Origin: Methylobacter tundripaludum SV96
GTDB taxonomy: Bacteria > Pseudomonadota > Gammaproteobacteria > Methylococcales > Methylomonadaceae
Assembly: GCF_000190755.2 (NCBI RefSeq)
Contig: NZ_JH109153.1
Span: forward strand, 1,239,872-1,303,871
Direction: 5' to 3'
Length of the DNA stretch: 64,000 nt
The notes under the pieces are model-generated. The model had not been told where the DNA came from and searched no databases. It saw only the letters and a list, made by a program, of their open reading frames with translations. A program made the translations under genes and the position numbers. Position 1 is the stretch's first letter. Each line of letters starts with the position of its first letter. Shown piece by piece: positions 17,668-26,147 of this stretch.

Positions 17668-17926
17668 TTTGTCCACGAAAGGCACGAAAATCACGAAACA
17701 TAAATGGAACACTGGTCACGCTGGTTCCCAAGCTCCCGCTTGGGAACCCAGTCAACGAAGCTCCAGCTTCGCGAGACGGGAAGCTGGAGCTTCCCGCACT
17801 GAGTTCCCAAGCTGGAGCTTGGGAACTAGCGGAAACTTCTTGCACTTTTCCGCGCAAAATCATTACGCTTTTTTTCGTGTCGCCTAGAGGCGCCTACTTT
17901 TGGCTTTCGTGCTTTTCGTGGACAAA
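17668..17926. repeat. MITE-like composite element between hupC and hupD
   Basis: Terminal inverted repeats TTTGTCCACGAAAGGCACGA (from 17668) and TCGTGCTTTTCGTGGACAAA (to 17926) match in 21 of 22 positions. They enclose two hairpins of the GTTCCCAAGCT...AGCTTGGGAAC family. The right end lies two bases from the hupC stop codon. No ORF is contained. Confidence 0.78.
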
Positions 17927-17927
17927 A

Positions 17928-18812
17928 TCAATGCACGTCGTCTACCGGTTTATCATCCTTGAAAGTGCGCCAACCGGTCACTATCGACGACAAAATACTT
18001 TGCCTGGACAATTTATCCTCGCGCACCGCGACATAAATGTGAGCCAGCACAAAACAAACGATCAGCCACATAATCAAGTGATGCCAGCTGTGCAGGTTTT
18101 GGCTGTCGCCGAAAATAGGCAGCACCCAACTGCTGAACAGTGCATGTTGCCAGCTGCCCTGCCCTGTGCCTTCTCCGTACAACGCAAAGCCGGTGACGAT
18201 CATGAACACCATGCCCCAAACGAACACAAAATGCATAAACAGCACCGCCAAAGGATTATGGCCGATGTATTTTTTGGGCTCTTTGACCAGAAAGGCATAC
18301 CACAGTATTTCATGGCCGACGCCTTGCCAAAAATCCCGCGATAATAACGGCGGCAGGAAGATTTGCCGGGCATGCTCGTTACCGGCATACGCCCAGTAGG
18401 CCCGAAACAGCAGGCCTATCGCCAATAGGTATCCGGCGGCGAAATGCAGGAATCTGACGTAGCCCATTACGAAATGATCGGACGCTTCACCGCCCACCGT
18501 GGCCAATGGCGAGGCGATTAAATAGCCGGTTACGGTCAAGGCGACGATGACCAAGGCATTCAGGCTGTGCCAGAGCCGTACCGGTTTTTCGTAGACGTAA
18601 ACGGCATGTGCTCCTTCTCCCTCAGGGACAAATTCGCCGGGAGCGGATTTGCACTCGCCCGCAGGGTGCCGGACAGGAGAGTCCGGCATGATTAGGTCAG
18701 GATAAGGGGGAGTAAATAAATTCTTATTTCCCCTCACCCAACCCTCTCCCTCTGGAGAGGGCTTTGTACTGCTTGCGTCCACGGCATTGGATATTAAAGT
18801 TGGCTCAGTCAT
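17928..18812 (-). CDS. hupC: HupC, Ni/Fe-hydrogenase b-type cytochrome, with translated repeat insertion
   Basis: The membrane cytochrome b that passes electrons from HupSL to the quinone pool. From residue 68 it reads HAVYVYEKPVRLWHSLNALV, the conserved HupC start with a heme His, followed by four transmembrane helices with further His ligands (SWHHLIMWLIVCFVLAHIYV). The total of 294 residues exceeds the usual 230-250 because residues about 17-67, running from KPSPEGEG to VPEGEG, are encoded by palindromic repeat DNA (18611-18766, 156 bp, a multiple of three). The cytoplasmic N-terminus may tolerate this. The insertion could be read as a start artefact only if the true ATG lay downstream, but no ATG follows it before HAVYVYE. 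Confidence 0.93.
   Translation of the reverse strand: MTEPTLISNAVDASSTKPSPEGEGWVRGNKNLFTPPYPDLIMPDSPVRHPAGECKSAPGEFVPEGEGAHAVYVYEKPVRLWHSLNALVIVALTVTGYLIASPLATVGGEASDHFVMGYVRFLHFAAGYLLAIGLLFRAYWAYAGNEHARQIFLPPLLSRDFWQGVGHEILWYAFLVKEPKKYIGHNPLAVLFMHFVFVWGMVFMIVTGFALYGEGTGQGSWQHALFSSWVLPIFGDSQNLHSWHHLIMWLIVCFVLAHIYVAVREDKLSRQSILSSIVTGWRTFKDDKPVDDVH
18611..18766. repeat. Palindromic repeat inserted in frame within hupC
   Basis: The segment is bounded by CTCCTTCTCCCTCAGGG and CCCTCTCCCTCTGGAGAGGG. It contains at 18628-18690 a copy of the 64-bp repeat found three times at 12962-13152, in opposite orientation. The second hairpin reads GCCGGAC...GTCCGGC instead of GCATGGC...GCCATGC, both perfect stems. 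Confidence 0.85.
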
Positions 18813-18821
18813 GTCGGCTCC

Positions 18822-19514
18822 TTATGCGGCGAACAGCAACCAAGCGCCGATTACGCCGGTCAGGGTTCCGTAAACGCGGAGCAAACCAGCTGCATTGATG
18901 CGCCGTGCGATCAGGCCCAAAGCCAAACCGGAACAATGCAAAACCGCAGTGCCCGATATAATCCCTGCAGTGTAAGCGTATGCCGAAGCATCAAGCGGCA
19001 TTTCGCTGCCGTGCGCCAGTCCGTGCATTGCAGCAAAAGCTGCAATAGACGTTAAGATAATTATCGTTCCCACGCTCCGGCGTACCCTCTGGGGCATAAA
19101 TGGGAATGCAGTGTCAGACGCTCCAGCGTCCCACCGCAACGCTGGAGCGTTGCAAACTGAATTTCCACGCCGGAGCGTGGGAACTATTGAAGTCATACCG
19201 AAGCTAAGCGCCATGCCGACGAACAACAATGAGACCAGAATTGCCGTTTCGACATAAGCGAAACCAATCCCGGCTAAGCCGAGCAGAGCCCCAGCCGTCA
19301 TGAATAACAAAAATACGCCAATCGCCTGCTGGGCAAGCAAACGGCTTTGGCTGCTCGCCCATAAGCCCAAACCCAGCATCACCAAAAAATGATCCAGACC
19401 TAAAAACGGATGCTGAAAACCGTGGCCGAAGCCATCGGTAGGCAACAAGCCGGTATGGGCCAATGCGGCCTGGGAAAACGCGATAAGACCGGCAACCACT
19501 ATAATTTTTTTCAT
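18822..19514 (-). CDS. hupE: HupE/UreJ family nickel-permease-like membrane protein, with translated repeat insertion
   Basis: HupE-type proteins facilitate nickel entry into the cell. ATG 19514 is chosen because it follows AGGAG and gives a signal-like start, MKKIIVVAGLIAFSQAALAH. The family motif HPFLGLDHFLVMLGLGLWA and the second motif AMHGLAHGSEMP are present, with about six hydrophobic segments. Between them, about 40 residues (VPTLRRGNSV to RRSVGT) have no counterpart in the family and are encoded by a 119-bp palindromic repeat at 19066-19184. They fall in the loop before the HGLAHG helix. Without them the length would be the usual 190. Confidence 0.92.
   Translation of the reverse strand: MKKIIVVAGLIAFSQAALAHTGLLPTDGFGHGFQHPFLGLDHFLVMLGLGLWASSQSRLLAQQAIGVFLLFMTAGALLGLAGIGFAYVETAILVSLLFVGMALSFGMTSIVPTLRRGNSVCNAPALRWDAGASDTAFPFMPQRVRRSVGTIIILTSIAAFAAMHGLAHGSEMPLDASAYAYTAGIISGTAVLHCSGLALGLIARRINAAGLLRVYGTLTGVIGAWLLFAA
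19066..19184. repeat. 119-bp palindromic repeat inserted in hupE
   Basis: Perfect 18-bp terminal inverted repeats, GTTCCCACGCTCCGGCGT at 19066-19083 and its reverse complement at 19167-19184, enclose an inner inverted repeat ACGCTCCAGCGT/ACGCTGGAGCGT (19118-19129 and 19139-19150). Relatives with GTTCCCACGC ends occur at 37263-37390 and 49988-50097. Confidence 0.9.
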
Positions 19515-19525
19515 AAACCTGCTCC

Positions 19526-21322
19526 TCAGCGAACTTTGACTTGGGTTAATTCGGTGCCGTCCGGGCTGATGATATGCGTCGAACACGCCAGACAAGGGTC
19601 GAAGCTGTGCAGGGTGCGCAAAATTTCCACCGGCTCTTCTGGGCGTTCGACCTTGGTATTCATCAATGCGGCTTCGAACGCGCCGATATTGCCTTGCTCG
19701 TCACGTGGCGAACCGTTCCAGGTTGTCGGCACCACGCATTGATAATTGGCGATTTTGGTATTTTCGATTTTCAGCCAATGCCCCAGCGCGCCGCGCGGCG
19801 CTTCGGTAAAACCGACGCCTTTGACGCTGTTCGGCCAGGTTTCCGGATCCCATTTGGCGACATTCGCCGTCGCCAAGTCGCCTGACTTGATATTGGCAAC
19901 CATCTTGTCCATGAAATAGCGCATCTTGCCTGCCGCCCATTGCGCTTCCAAGCCTCTGGCAGCCGTCCTGCCCAAGGTCGAGAACAACGCGGTGACCGGA
20001 ACGTCCAGCGTCTTCAACACGAAATTGATTTGCTCGGTAATTTCCTTGTTGCCTTGCGCATAGCCGATCACATAGCGAGCCAACGGGCCCACTTCCATTG
20101 CATGGCCGCGCCAACGCGGGGCTTTGATCCATGAATATTTGGCCGCTTCGTCCAGTTCTTTGATGTGGGTGCGGTCGCCTTTGGTGTTCGGCCCCAGCTT
20201 GTAGTTCGGTTCGGTAACACCGTCCCAAGGATGCAAGCCCAACGATTCGTCCGGGTATTTGTACCAGGAGTGCGGGATGAATTCCTTGATTTGCTCAGGG
20301 TCGGTCAAGTCGACTTCATGCACTTTAGTCAAATCGCCGTTGATAATCGCGCCGCGCGGCATCAGCAAATTCGACGGCGAATAATCGTTGGCTTTATCCG
20401 GTATGTCGCCGTAAGACAACAGGCTTTGCCCGGAAATGCCGCCGCCGTACATCCAGCCTTTGTAGAATCCGGCGATAGCCAGCAAATCGGGGATGTAGAC
20501 TTGGTCGATAAAATCGATGGTGCGGTCGATAATCGACGATACCAGGTTCAGCCGCTCCATGTTAATCGCACCGTTAGCGCCGACGCCGTCGATATTGATC
20601 GCGCATGGCACGCCGCCGACCAGCCAGTTCGGATGCGGGTCTTTGCCGCCGAAAACAGTACGTATTTTCATGATGTCTTTTTGAAAATCCAGCGCTTCCA
20701 GGTAATGGGTCACCGCCATCAGATCGGCTTCCGGCGGTAATAAATAAGCCGGGTTGGTCCAATAGCCGTTCTTGAACGGGCCTAATTGGCCGGACTCGAC
20801 AAATTTCTTTAAACGGTTTTGGGTATCGCGAAAATAGCCGGGCGACGACTTGGGATTATGCGGCGAAATCGATTGTTGCAACGCCGAAGTCGCGACCGGA
20901 TCGGCTTTCAGCGCATTGACCGGATTAACCCAGTCCAGCGCATGCAAATGATAAAAATGCACCAGGTGATCCTGCACCTGCAAGCTTAACTGCATCAGGT
21001 TGCGGATCGAATTGGCGTTTTCAGGAATCTTGATTTTTAGCGCATCCTCGACCGCGCGCACCGAAGTCAACGCATGAGTGCCGGTGCAGACGCCGCAGAT
21101 GCGTTGCACGAAAGCCCACGCATCGCGCGGGTCGCGGCCTTTTAAGATGACTTCAAGGCCACGCCACATGGTGCCGCTGGAGATAGCGTTACGGATGATG
21201 TTGTCTTCGTCGATATTGACTTCGCAACGCATGTGGCCTTCGATACGGGTGACCGGGTCGACGATGACGCGGCGGCCTGCGTCATTCAGGTTAAAGCCGT
21301 TGGGGGTGTGGGTGACTGTCAT
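19526..21322 (-). CDS. hupL: Uptake [NiFe]-hydrogenase large subunit HupL
   Basis: The catalytic subunit, oxidising H2 at a Ni-Fe site. The 598 residues contain [12 protein letters not shown], the first ligand pair [19 protein letters not shown] (Cys76, Cys79) and the second pair [10 protein letters not shown] (Cys577, Cys580, His583). The 15-residue tail after His583 is the piece HupD is expected to remove. The ATG overlaps the hupS stop by 4 nt, and hupE starts 11 nt downstream. Sequence is typical of membrane-bound uptake enzymes (group 1). Confidence 0.98.
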   Translation of the reverse strand: MTVTHTPNGFNLNDAGRRVIVDPVTRIEGHMRCEVNIDEDNIIRNAISSGTMWRGLEVILKGRDPRDAWAFVQRICGVCTGTHALTSVRAVEDALKIKIPENANSIRNLMQLSLQVQDHLVHFYHLHALDWVNPVNALKADPVATSALQQSISPHNPKSSPGYFRDTQNRLKKFVESGQLGPFKNGYWTNPAYLLPPEADLMAVTHYLEALDFQKDIMKIRTVFGGKDPHPNWLVGGVPCAINIDGVGANGAINMERLNLVSSIIDRTIDFIDQVYIPDLLAIAGFYKGWMYGGGISGQSLLSYGDIPDKANDYSPSNLLMPRGAIINGDLTKVHEVDLTDPEQIKEFIPHSWYKYPDESLGLHPWDGVTEPNYKLGPNTKGDRTHIKELDEAAKYSWIKAPRWRGHAMEVGPLARYVIGYAQGNKEITEQINFVLKTLDVPVTALFSTLGRTAARGLEAQWAAGKMRYFMDKMVANIKSGDLATANVAKWDPETWPNSVKGVGFTEAPRGALGHWLKIENTKIANYQCVVPTTWNGSPRDEQGNIGAFEAALMNTKVERPEEPVEILRTLHSFDPCLACSTHIISPDGTELTQVKVR

Positions 21323-22398
21323 TGTTGTTCTGCTCCTGGTTGTTTGGCGCGCTTCAGCGCAGTCAATCCGGCATGCGCGGCAATGCCGACGCCGACTACG
21401 GTTGCTGCGGTACCGCCGACCGCATCGGCGTTGGCTTCGATACCGAAATCGTTAATATCGGTCAGGCGTTCGTAAAAGCCGCCTTTATCCCAGAAACCGT
21501 CCTCGGAACAGCCGATACAACCGTGACCAGATTGGATCGGGAACGATACGCCTTCATTCCAGCGCACCGTCGAGCAGGCGTTATAAGTGGTCGGGCCTTT
21601 GCAGCCCATTTTGTACAGACAATGTCCTTGCCGCGCGGCTTCGTCGTCCCAATGCTCGACGAATTGCCCCGCATCGAAATGCGGACGACGGTAACATTTA
21701 TCGTGGATGCGCTGGCTGTAAAACATCTGCGGACGGCCCTGGCGGTCCAGCGTCGGCAGTTTTTCGAAAGTCAGCAGATAAGCCACCACAGCGGTCATCA
21801 CTTCGGCAATCGGCGGGCAACCGGGCACTTTGATAATCGGTTTGTCGGCCAGACCGGGTATTTTATGCACCGGCGTCGCACGGGTCGGATTGGGTTTAGC
21901 GGCCTGAACGCAACCCCAGGATGCGCAGGAGCCCCAGGAAATAATCGCCTTACAGCTTTCGGCGGCGTATTTGAGTTGTTCCACGAACGGTTTGCCGCCG
22001 ATGATGCAATACATGCCGTCTTCGGCCAACGGCGCGTTGCCTTCCACGGCCAGAATATAGTTGCCTTTGTATTTTTCGACGATTTCGTCAACGATGGCTT
22101 CGGCATTGTGGCCTGCCGCCGCCATGATGGTGTCGTCGTAATCCAGAGACAGCATCGACAAAATCACATCCTTGGCTAAAGGATGGCCTGAGCGGATAAA
22201 GGATTCAGAGCAGCAGGTGCATTCCAGGCCATGCAGCCACAGCACCGGAATGCGCGGCTTGGTCTCCATCGCATGGGCGATTTTGGGAGCGAAAGCGGGG
22301 GAAAGCCCTAACGAGGCAGCGGTCAGGCTGCAAAACTTGAGAAAACTGCGGCGCGTGATGCCCTGCCTGCGCATGACATCGTAAAAGGTTTCAATCAT
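21319..22398 (-). CDS. hupS: Uptake [NiFe]-hydrogenase small subunit HupS (six-Cys proximal cluster)
   Basis: The electron-transfer subunit, 359 residues. A Tat signal ([19 protein letters not shown]) directs folded export with HupL; a hydrophobic C-terminal anchor follows near residue 330. The proximal cluster region is ECTCCSES (Cys60, Cys62, Cys63) and [11 protein letters not shown] (Cys158, Cys163), with Cys194. The extra Cys62 and Cys163 match Cys19 and Cys120 of Escherichia coli Hyd-1, diagnostic of the [4Fe-3S] cluster of oxygen-tolerant group 1d enzymes. An AGGAG ribosome site precedes ATG 22398. It is the first gene of the operon. Confidence 0.98.
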   Translation of the reverse strand: MIETFYDVMRRQGITRRSFLKFCSLTAASLGLSPAFAPKIAHAMETKPRIPVLWLHGLECTCCSESFIRSGHPLAKDVILSMLSLDYDDTIMAAAGHNAEAIVDEIVEKYKGNYILAVEGNAPLAEDGMYCIIGGKPFVEQLKYAAESCKAIISWGSCASWGCVQAAKPNPTRATPVHKIPGLADKPIIKVPGCPPIAEVMTAVVAYLLTFEKLPTLDRQGRPQMFYSQRIHDKCYRRPHFDAGQFVEHWDDEAARQGHCLYKMGCKGPTTYNACSTVRWNEGVSFPIQSGHGCIGCSEDGFWDKGGFYERLTDINDFGIEANADAVGGTAATVVGVGIAAHAGLTALKRAKQPGAEQQ

Positions 22399-22838
22399 TC
22401 AGGAACTCCTGGCGTTATGGTGACTTGAAGAATGCACGGCCTACAGGCAATCTTCAGTACCGCGTTTCCAAAACGCACAGTCTTGCCAACGACCGCTTTA
22501 TCAGCTTGGAAGCGCTTATTGTTATTATGCTTAAATCTAACGCAGTGATCGGTAGTTCTCTAACCGACGCTGCTCCGCATAGCTGGAGCAACATCTATGC
22601 CGGATTAGCGTCGATCAAGAAACCTTTGTAATTGTAAGAGAAATAATTACAAAAAGAGCCAAGGAAAAAACCAGCTAATGTGCGCTATGCAACAAATGCG
22701 ACAAAATGAACGGACGGTTGCAAGAAAACTTACATTAGGGCTTTAACTGCCCGCATTCCCACGCAGCGCATGGGAATGCGATAAAAATGAACGGACTGTT
22801 ACAAGAAAGCTTACATTAGCGATTTAACTTGATACTTA
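22399..22838. other. Upstream region of the hup operon
   Basis: 440 bp between hupS and the next minus-strand gene. It must hold the hup promoter but no convincing -24/-12 or -35/-10 box was found. The distal half carries a 46-bp direct duplication flanking a palindrome (separate entry). No gene is supported. Confidence 0.5.
22703..22829. repeat. Palindrome flanked by a 46-bp direct duplication
   Basis: Bases 22703-22748 and 22784-22829 match at 41 of 46 positions (both begin AAAATGAACGGAC and end TTTAACT). Between them lies only a hairpin, CGCATTCCCACGCAGCGCAT with GGGAATGCG. The same design occurs at 49888-50245. Confidence 0.85.
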
Positions 22839-23147
22839 TTATGAATCCGGCATTGCGGCCAAACGGTTCTCCAGCTCGGCGTTGACCAAGGCATCGTAAT
22901 GGCGCTGCAGGATAGAATCGGTAGGACGTGGAAAAAGAGCAGATTCGATTTCGCTTTGCAGATGGGTGAGAAAACTCTGCTTGGATGTCGAATCCACGGG
23001 AACTATCAATTCTGAATCCGAACAGGAATCACCGGCGGCGGATTGTTGATAAGATTTGGCGGAAGGCCGCACGCTGCAACCCACTGGTAAAAAAGCGCAT
23101 ACTGCAATTACAAGCATGACGAGAAACAACAGAGTGACTTCAAACAT
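22839..23147 (-). CDS. Small membrane-anchored hypothetical protein
   Basis: 102 residues. An N-terminal hydrophobic helix (VTLLFLVMLVIAVCAFLPVG) is followed by a Ser-rich stretch and a charged C-terminal helix. The Cys in PVGCSVRPS is near a lipobox position but the context (PVGC) is not a classic lipobox. It is not recognised; it reads as an envelope protein. It is upstream of hupS on the same strand, 440 bp away, so co-regulation is unproven. Confidence 0.5.
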   Translation of the reverse strand: MFEVTLLFLVMLVIAVCAFLPVGCSVRPSAKSYQQSAAGDSCSDSELIVPVDSTSKQSFLTHLQSEIESALFPRPTDSILQRHYDALVNAELENRLAAMPDS

Positions 23148-23851
23148 ATTAATACCTCACTATTATTGAAAAACGCCAAGTACACACATCAGATGGATGT
23201 AGGTATCCCGGCTGCTCTAAATCTAGCAATTAAAATGCCAGCCCGCCATCATAGCTAACAGACTGATTATTAATGCTAATTATTTTTTCAAAATGCACAG
23301 CCTGATGTTTTTTGAACAATTTGTCAGCAATCCAGCAACAATGTGGCGCAGTTTCATAGAAACTCCTGCTCGCTTGTAACGGCTGCGTAGAAAATTTCAG
23401 CGATATGTTTTGGCTTGCCGAAACCGTCGTTATGGGTCTGTTGCCGTCAGGAAAGACCGTTGGTGGCAATGGCCATGCAGAGGAATACGTTCATCTGCGT
23501 CCTTGAATACCGTTTACCGATCTATTCTGGCGATAAGCGCTTCCAACAACACAATACCCGCTCCGCCAGCTTGGTCGTCTTTTCGCCCAGCTCCAACTTC
23601 ACTGCCATTAAGTTAAGGATTTGATCTATTGTGGGCGCGAATAAATTCGCGCCCACGACACTATTTTCGGTTTCACTTAAGGGCCGTGAAGCCCCAGCTT
23701 GACAATCCCACACTTACATTCAACCCAATCACATAAATAGCCTGTCATCAAAACTTAACCGTTCTGTCATTTGATGTTCATGAGTTCGACACGAAACTGA
23801 CACCTTCATTCATTAAGGTATCCGCATCTCTATTTAGCCAAGTGGATACCC
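23148..23851. other. Gene-poor 0.7-kb gap before olsB
   Basis: Several short frames occur but none has family-like composition or a ribosome site. A half-repeat TGCCATTAAGTTAAG sits near 23603, the same sequence that bounds an element at 56381-56492. The region may hold decayed coding DNA. No functional feature is supported. Confidence 0.4.
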
Positions 23852-24694
23852 ATGAAAAAAACAGACGCAGCAATACAGCTCAAACCTTCCAAACGATTGG
23901 AATGTTTTGTTATCGCCGGGGATGGTGTGCATGCCGCAGGCCAGCCGGGAGCGGGCGCGGCGGCAGACTCGGAAGCGCTGATCAAGGAAGCCCAGGCATT
24001 GCGTTTCCGGGTGTTTGCCAAAGAAATGGGCGCCAAGCTCAAGACCGAATCGGAAGGTCTGGATTACGATGAGGTGGATAGTTATTGCGACCATTTGATT
24101 GTCTATGACAACGTCAATAAAAAAATAGTCGGCTACACACGTTTGCTTAACCAAGACCAGGCGGAGCGCCTTGGCCGTTTTTATTCTCAAAGCGAATTCA
24201 ATCTGGATCAGGTATTAACATTACCCGGCCGTTTTCTGGAAATAGGCCGAACTTGCGTCGACCCTGATTATCGCGGCAGCGCGGTATTAACAACGCTTTG
24301 GTCGGCATTGGTTCAATACGCGCTTGAAGGACCGTTTAATTATTTGCTCGGCTGTGCCAGCATTACTCCGGGGCCCAGCGGTTTTGCCATTGATGCGGTT
24401 TACCGGAATATCGACGCCAAAAATATTGCGCCCTCCTCTCTTCAAGTCACACCCAGCATCCCGGTGCCCAGCGGATTAAGATGCGAACGGGATGAATCGG
24501 GCATTCCTCCTTTGCTCAAGGCTTATTTTCGTTTCGGTGCGGTGGTCTGCGGCGAGCCTTGCTGGGATGAGGATTTTAACTGCATGGATTTATTCATGCT
24601 ATTACCGCTCGACCAACTGCAAGAGCGCTACAGCAAACACTATATGAGAGGATACCAAGCGGGCAATGAAATCGAAAATACGGCTGTACTATAA
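23852..24694 (+). CDS. olsB: OlsB-like GNAT N-acyltransferase (ornithine lipid synthesis)
   Basis: A 280-residue Acetyltransf_5-type protein. Core blocks are ALRFRVFAKEMGAKL, DHLIVYDN, GYTRLLN, FLEIGRTCVDPDYRGSAVL and LLGCASI, as in OlsB, which moves a 3-hydroxyacyl chain from ACP to ornithine. The downstream acyltransferase overlaps it by 29 nt, the expected olsBA order. The family also includes PEP-CTERM-associated acyltransferases, so the ornithine substrate is inferred from the pairing. Confidence 0.72.
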   Translation: MKKTDAAIQLKPSKRLECFVIAGDGVHAAGQPGAGAAADSEALIKEAQALRFRVFAKEMGAKLKTESEGLDYDEVDSYCDHLIVYDNVNKKIVGYTRLLNQDQAERLGRFYSQSEFNLDQVLTLPGRFLEIGRTCVDPDYRGSAVLTTLWSALVQYALEGPFNYLLGCASITPGPSGFAIDAVYRNIDAKNIAPSSLQVTPSIPVPSGLRCERDESGIPPLLKAYFRFGAVVCGEPCWDEDFNCMDLFMLLPLDQLQERYSKHYMRGYQAGNEIENTAVL

Positions 24695-25466
24695 ACTTTT
24701 CCTGATCATTATCCTGTTCGTCAACGGGCTCATTATCGCCGCAGGCATTTTTCCCGCACTGAGTTTTTTATATTCGGCAGGTCATGCCAAAACCAAACGG
24801 GATGCGCTCAAGACCCTGTGGCTGCAATGGTTCAGCGTTATTGTTAACCTGCATATAACCAAGGACGGCGAACTGCCGGAACAAGGCGCTATCTTAATCA
24901 GCAATCACATTTCCTGGCTGGACATCATCGTTATCGGCCAATATTTACCGGCCTATTTTGTTGCCAAGAGCGATATTTCAAACTGGCCGGTGATCGGTTA
25001 TCTGGCCAGACAGGGCGGCACCATTTTTATCCGTCGCGGCGATAAACAGCATATAAAAACTACTGCCGAGAAAATGGTCTGGCTGTTAAAACAAAACAGC
25101 AACATTATTGCTTTTCCCGAAGGCACCACGACCAGGGGCGATGAGGTCTTGCACTTTCATTCGTCCTTATTTCAGCCTGCGCTGTTAACCAAGTCGGCTA
25201 TTCAACCGGTAGCCCTTCAATATCAAGGTACAGCCAAAGAACACGCGCCGTTTGTCGGCGACGACGACTTTGTTCCGCATTTAATCAAAATGCTGACTCT
25301 GGATAAAATCGAGGTGCGGCTTAGTTTTCTTCCTGTTATTACCAGCTCGGGGAAAGACCGTCATACCGTCAGCCTTGAGACAAGAGAGAGGATATGGGAA
25401 AAAATTTCAGAAGGTGTACCGGCGGATAATTCGGATCAACAGCGTTTAAAATCATCTCAAGGTTAA
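24666..25466 (+). CDS. olsA: OlsA-like 1-acyl-glycerol-phosphate acyltransferase
   Basis: A 266-residue PlsC-family enzyme with an N-terminal transmembrane helix (LIIILFVNGLIIAAGIF). It has the catalytic ISNHISWLDIIVI (HX4D), the RQGGTIFIRRGD block and the substrate block FPEGTTTRGDEV. OlsA adds the second acyl chain to lyso-ornithine lipid; a PlsC role in phosphatidic acid synthesis cannot be excluded. The 29-nt overlap with olsB implies translational coupling. Confidence 0.78.
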   Translation: MKSKIRLYYKLFLIIILFVNGLIIAAGIFPALSFLYSAGHAKTKRDALKTLWLQWFSVIVNLHITKDGELPEQGAILISNHISWLDIIVIGQYLPAYFVAKSDISNWPVIGYLARQGGTIFIRRGDKQHIKTTAEKMVWLLKQNSNIIAFPEGTTTRGDEVLHFHSSLFQPALLTKSAIQPVALQYQGTAKEHAPFVGDDDFVPHLIKMLTLDKIEVRLSFLPVITSSGKDRHTVSLETRERIWEKISEGVPADNSDQQRLKSSQG

Positions 25467-25533
25467 ATTCATCACCCTGTCATGAGCCTGCTATAAGCTT
25501 GCAACCGTTATAACGTTAACCACAGGATGCGCT

Positions 25534-26046
25534 ATGAAAATTTTAAGTTTAATGAAAATTGCTGATATTTTTACCGTTGGAAATCTGTGCTGCGGCGTCC
25601 TTTCGATTTTGTTCGCCATCGACGGTTCTTTTTACTTAAGCGCATTGCTGCTGTTTTTGGCGGTGGTGTTTGACGTGCTTGATGGAAAAATAGCCAGCCT
25701 ACTGCATCAAAAGAATCTTTTCGGCAAACAAATCGATTCCATGTCTGACCTGGTATCCTTTGGCGTTGCTCCCGCCTTGTTATTTTACTCACTGAGCTCC
25801 CCCGGTATTTTAGGCATCGCAGTGGCTTTGTTTTTTGTCGCCTGCGGCATGCTTCGGCTCGCTCGCTATAATATTTCAGAAGGAACGGGCTTCGAAGGCG
25901 TGCCTATTACCGTGAACGGTGTCCTGTTTCCGGTCCTTTTCCTGCTTTTTGGCAGCTTCCCTCAAAGCCTGAATTATTGGCCGATAGTCTTTTTAATTCA
26001 GGGCTTCCTGATGATTTCTACTTTTAAAATAGCGCGGATATTCTGA
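25534..26046 (+). CDS. CDP-alcohol phosphatidyltransferase (PssA-like)
   Basis: A 170-residue integral membrane enzyme. The catalytic motif is readable as VFDVLDGKIASLLHQ...GKQIDSMSDLVSFG, i.e. DG(x2)A...G(x3)D(x3)D, with Lys where the canonical DGxxAR motif is looser. N-terminal residues ADIFTVGNLCCGVLSI resemble the CDP-diacylglycerol-serine group. It probably makes phosphatidylserine from CDP-DAG or a related lipid. It follows olsBA by 67 bp on the same strand, so a membrane-lipid cassette is likely. Confidence 0.8.
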   Translation: MKILSLMKIADIFTVGNLCCGVLSILFAIDGSFYLSALLLFLAVVFDVLDGKIASLLHQKNLFGKQIDSMSDLVSFGVAPALLFYSLSSPGILGIAVALFFVACGMLRLARYNISEGTGFEGVPITVNGVLFPVLFLLFGSFPQSLNYWPIVFLIQGFLMISTFKIARIF

Positions 26047-26147
26047 TCACCTCCATTGCACGAATCCAGTATGAAAAAAGAATTATTGTCGCAACCGATT
26101 TTTTGGGAAATAGTGCTGTATTTGACTATAAATACTGATTCGGTTTT

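Noticed and set aside
22399-22500. TGGCAAGACTGTGCG upstream of hupS as a sigma-54 promoter
   Set aside because: The GG and GC elements are 9 rather than 10 nt apart and the -12 part deviates; not enough to call.
23230-23713. Short frames in the gap before olsB as genes
   Set aside because: No recognisable domain, no ribosome site, and mutual overlap; perhaps decayed sequence.
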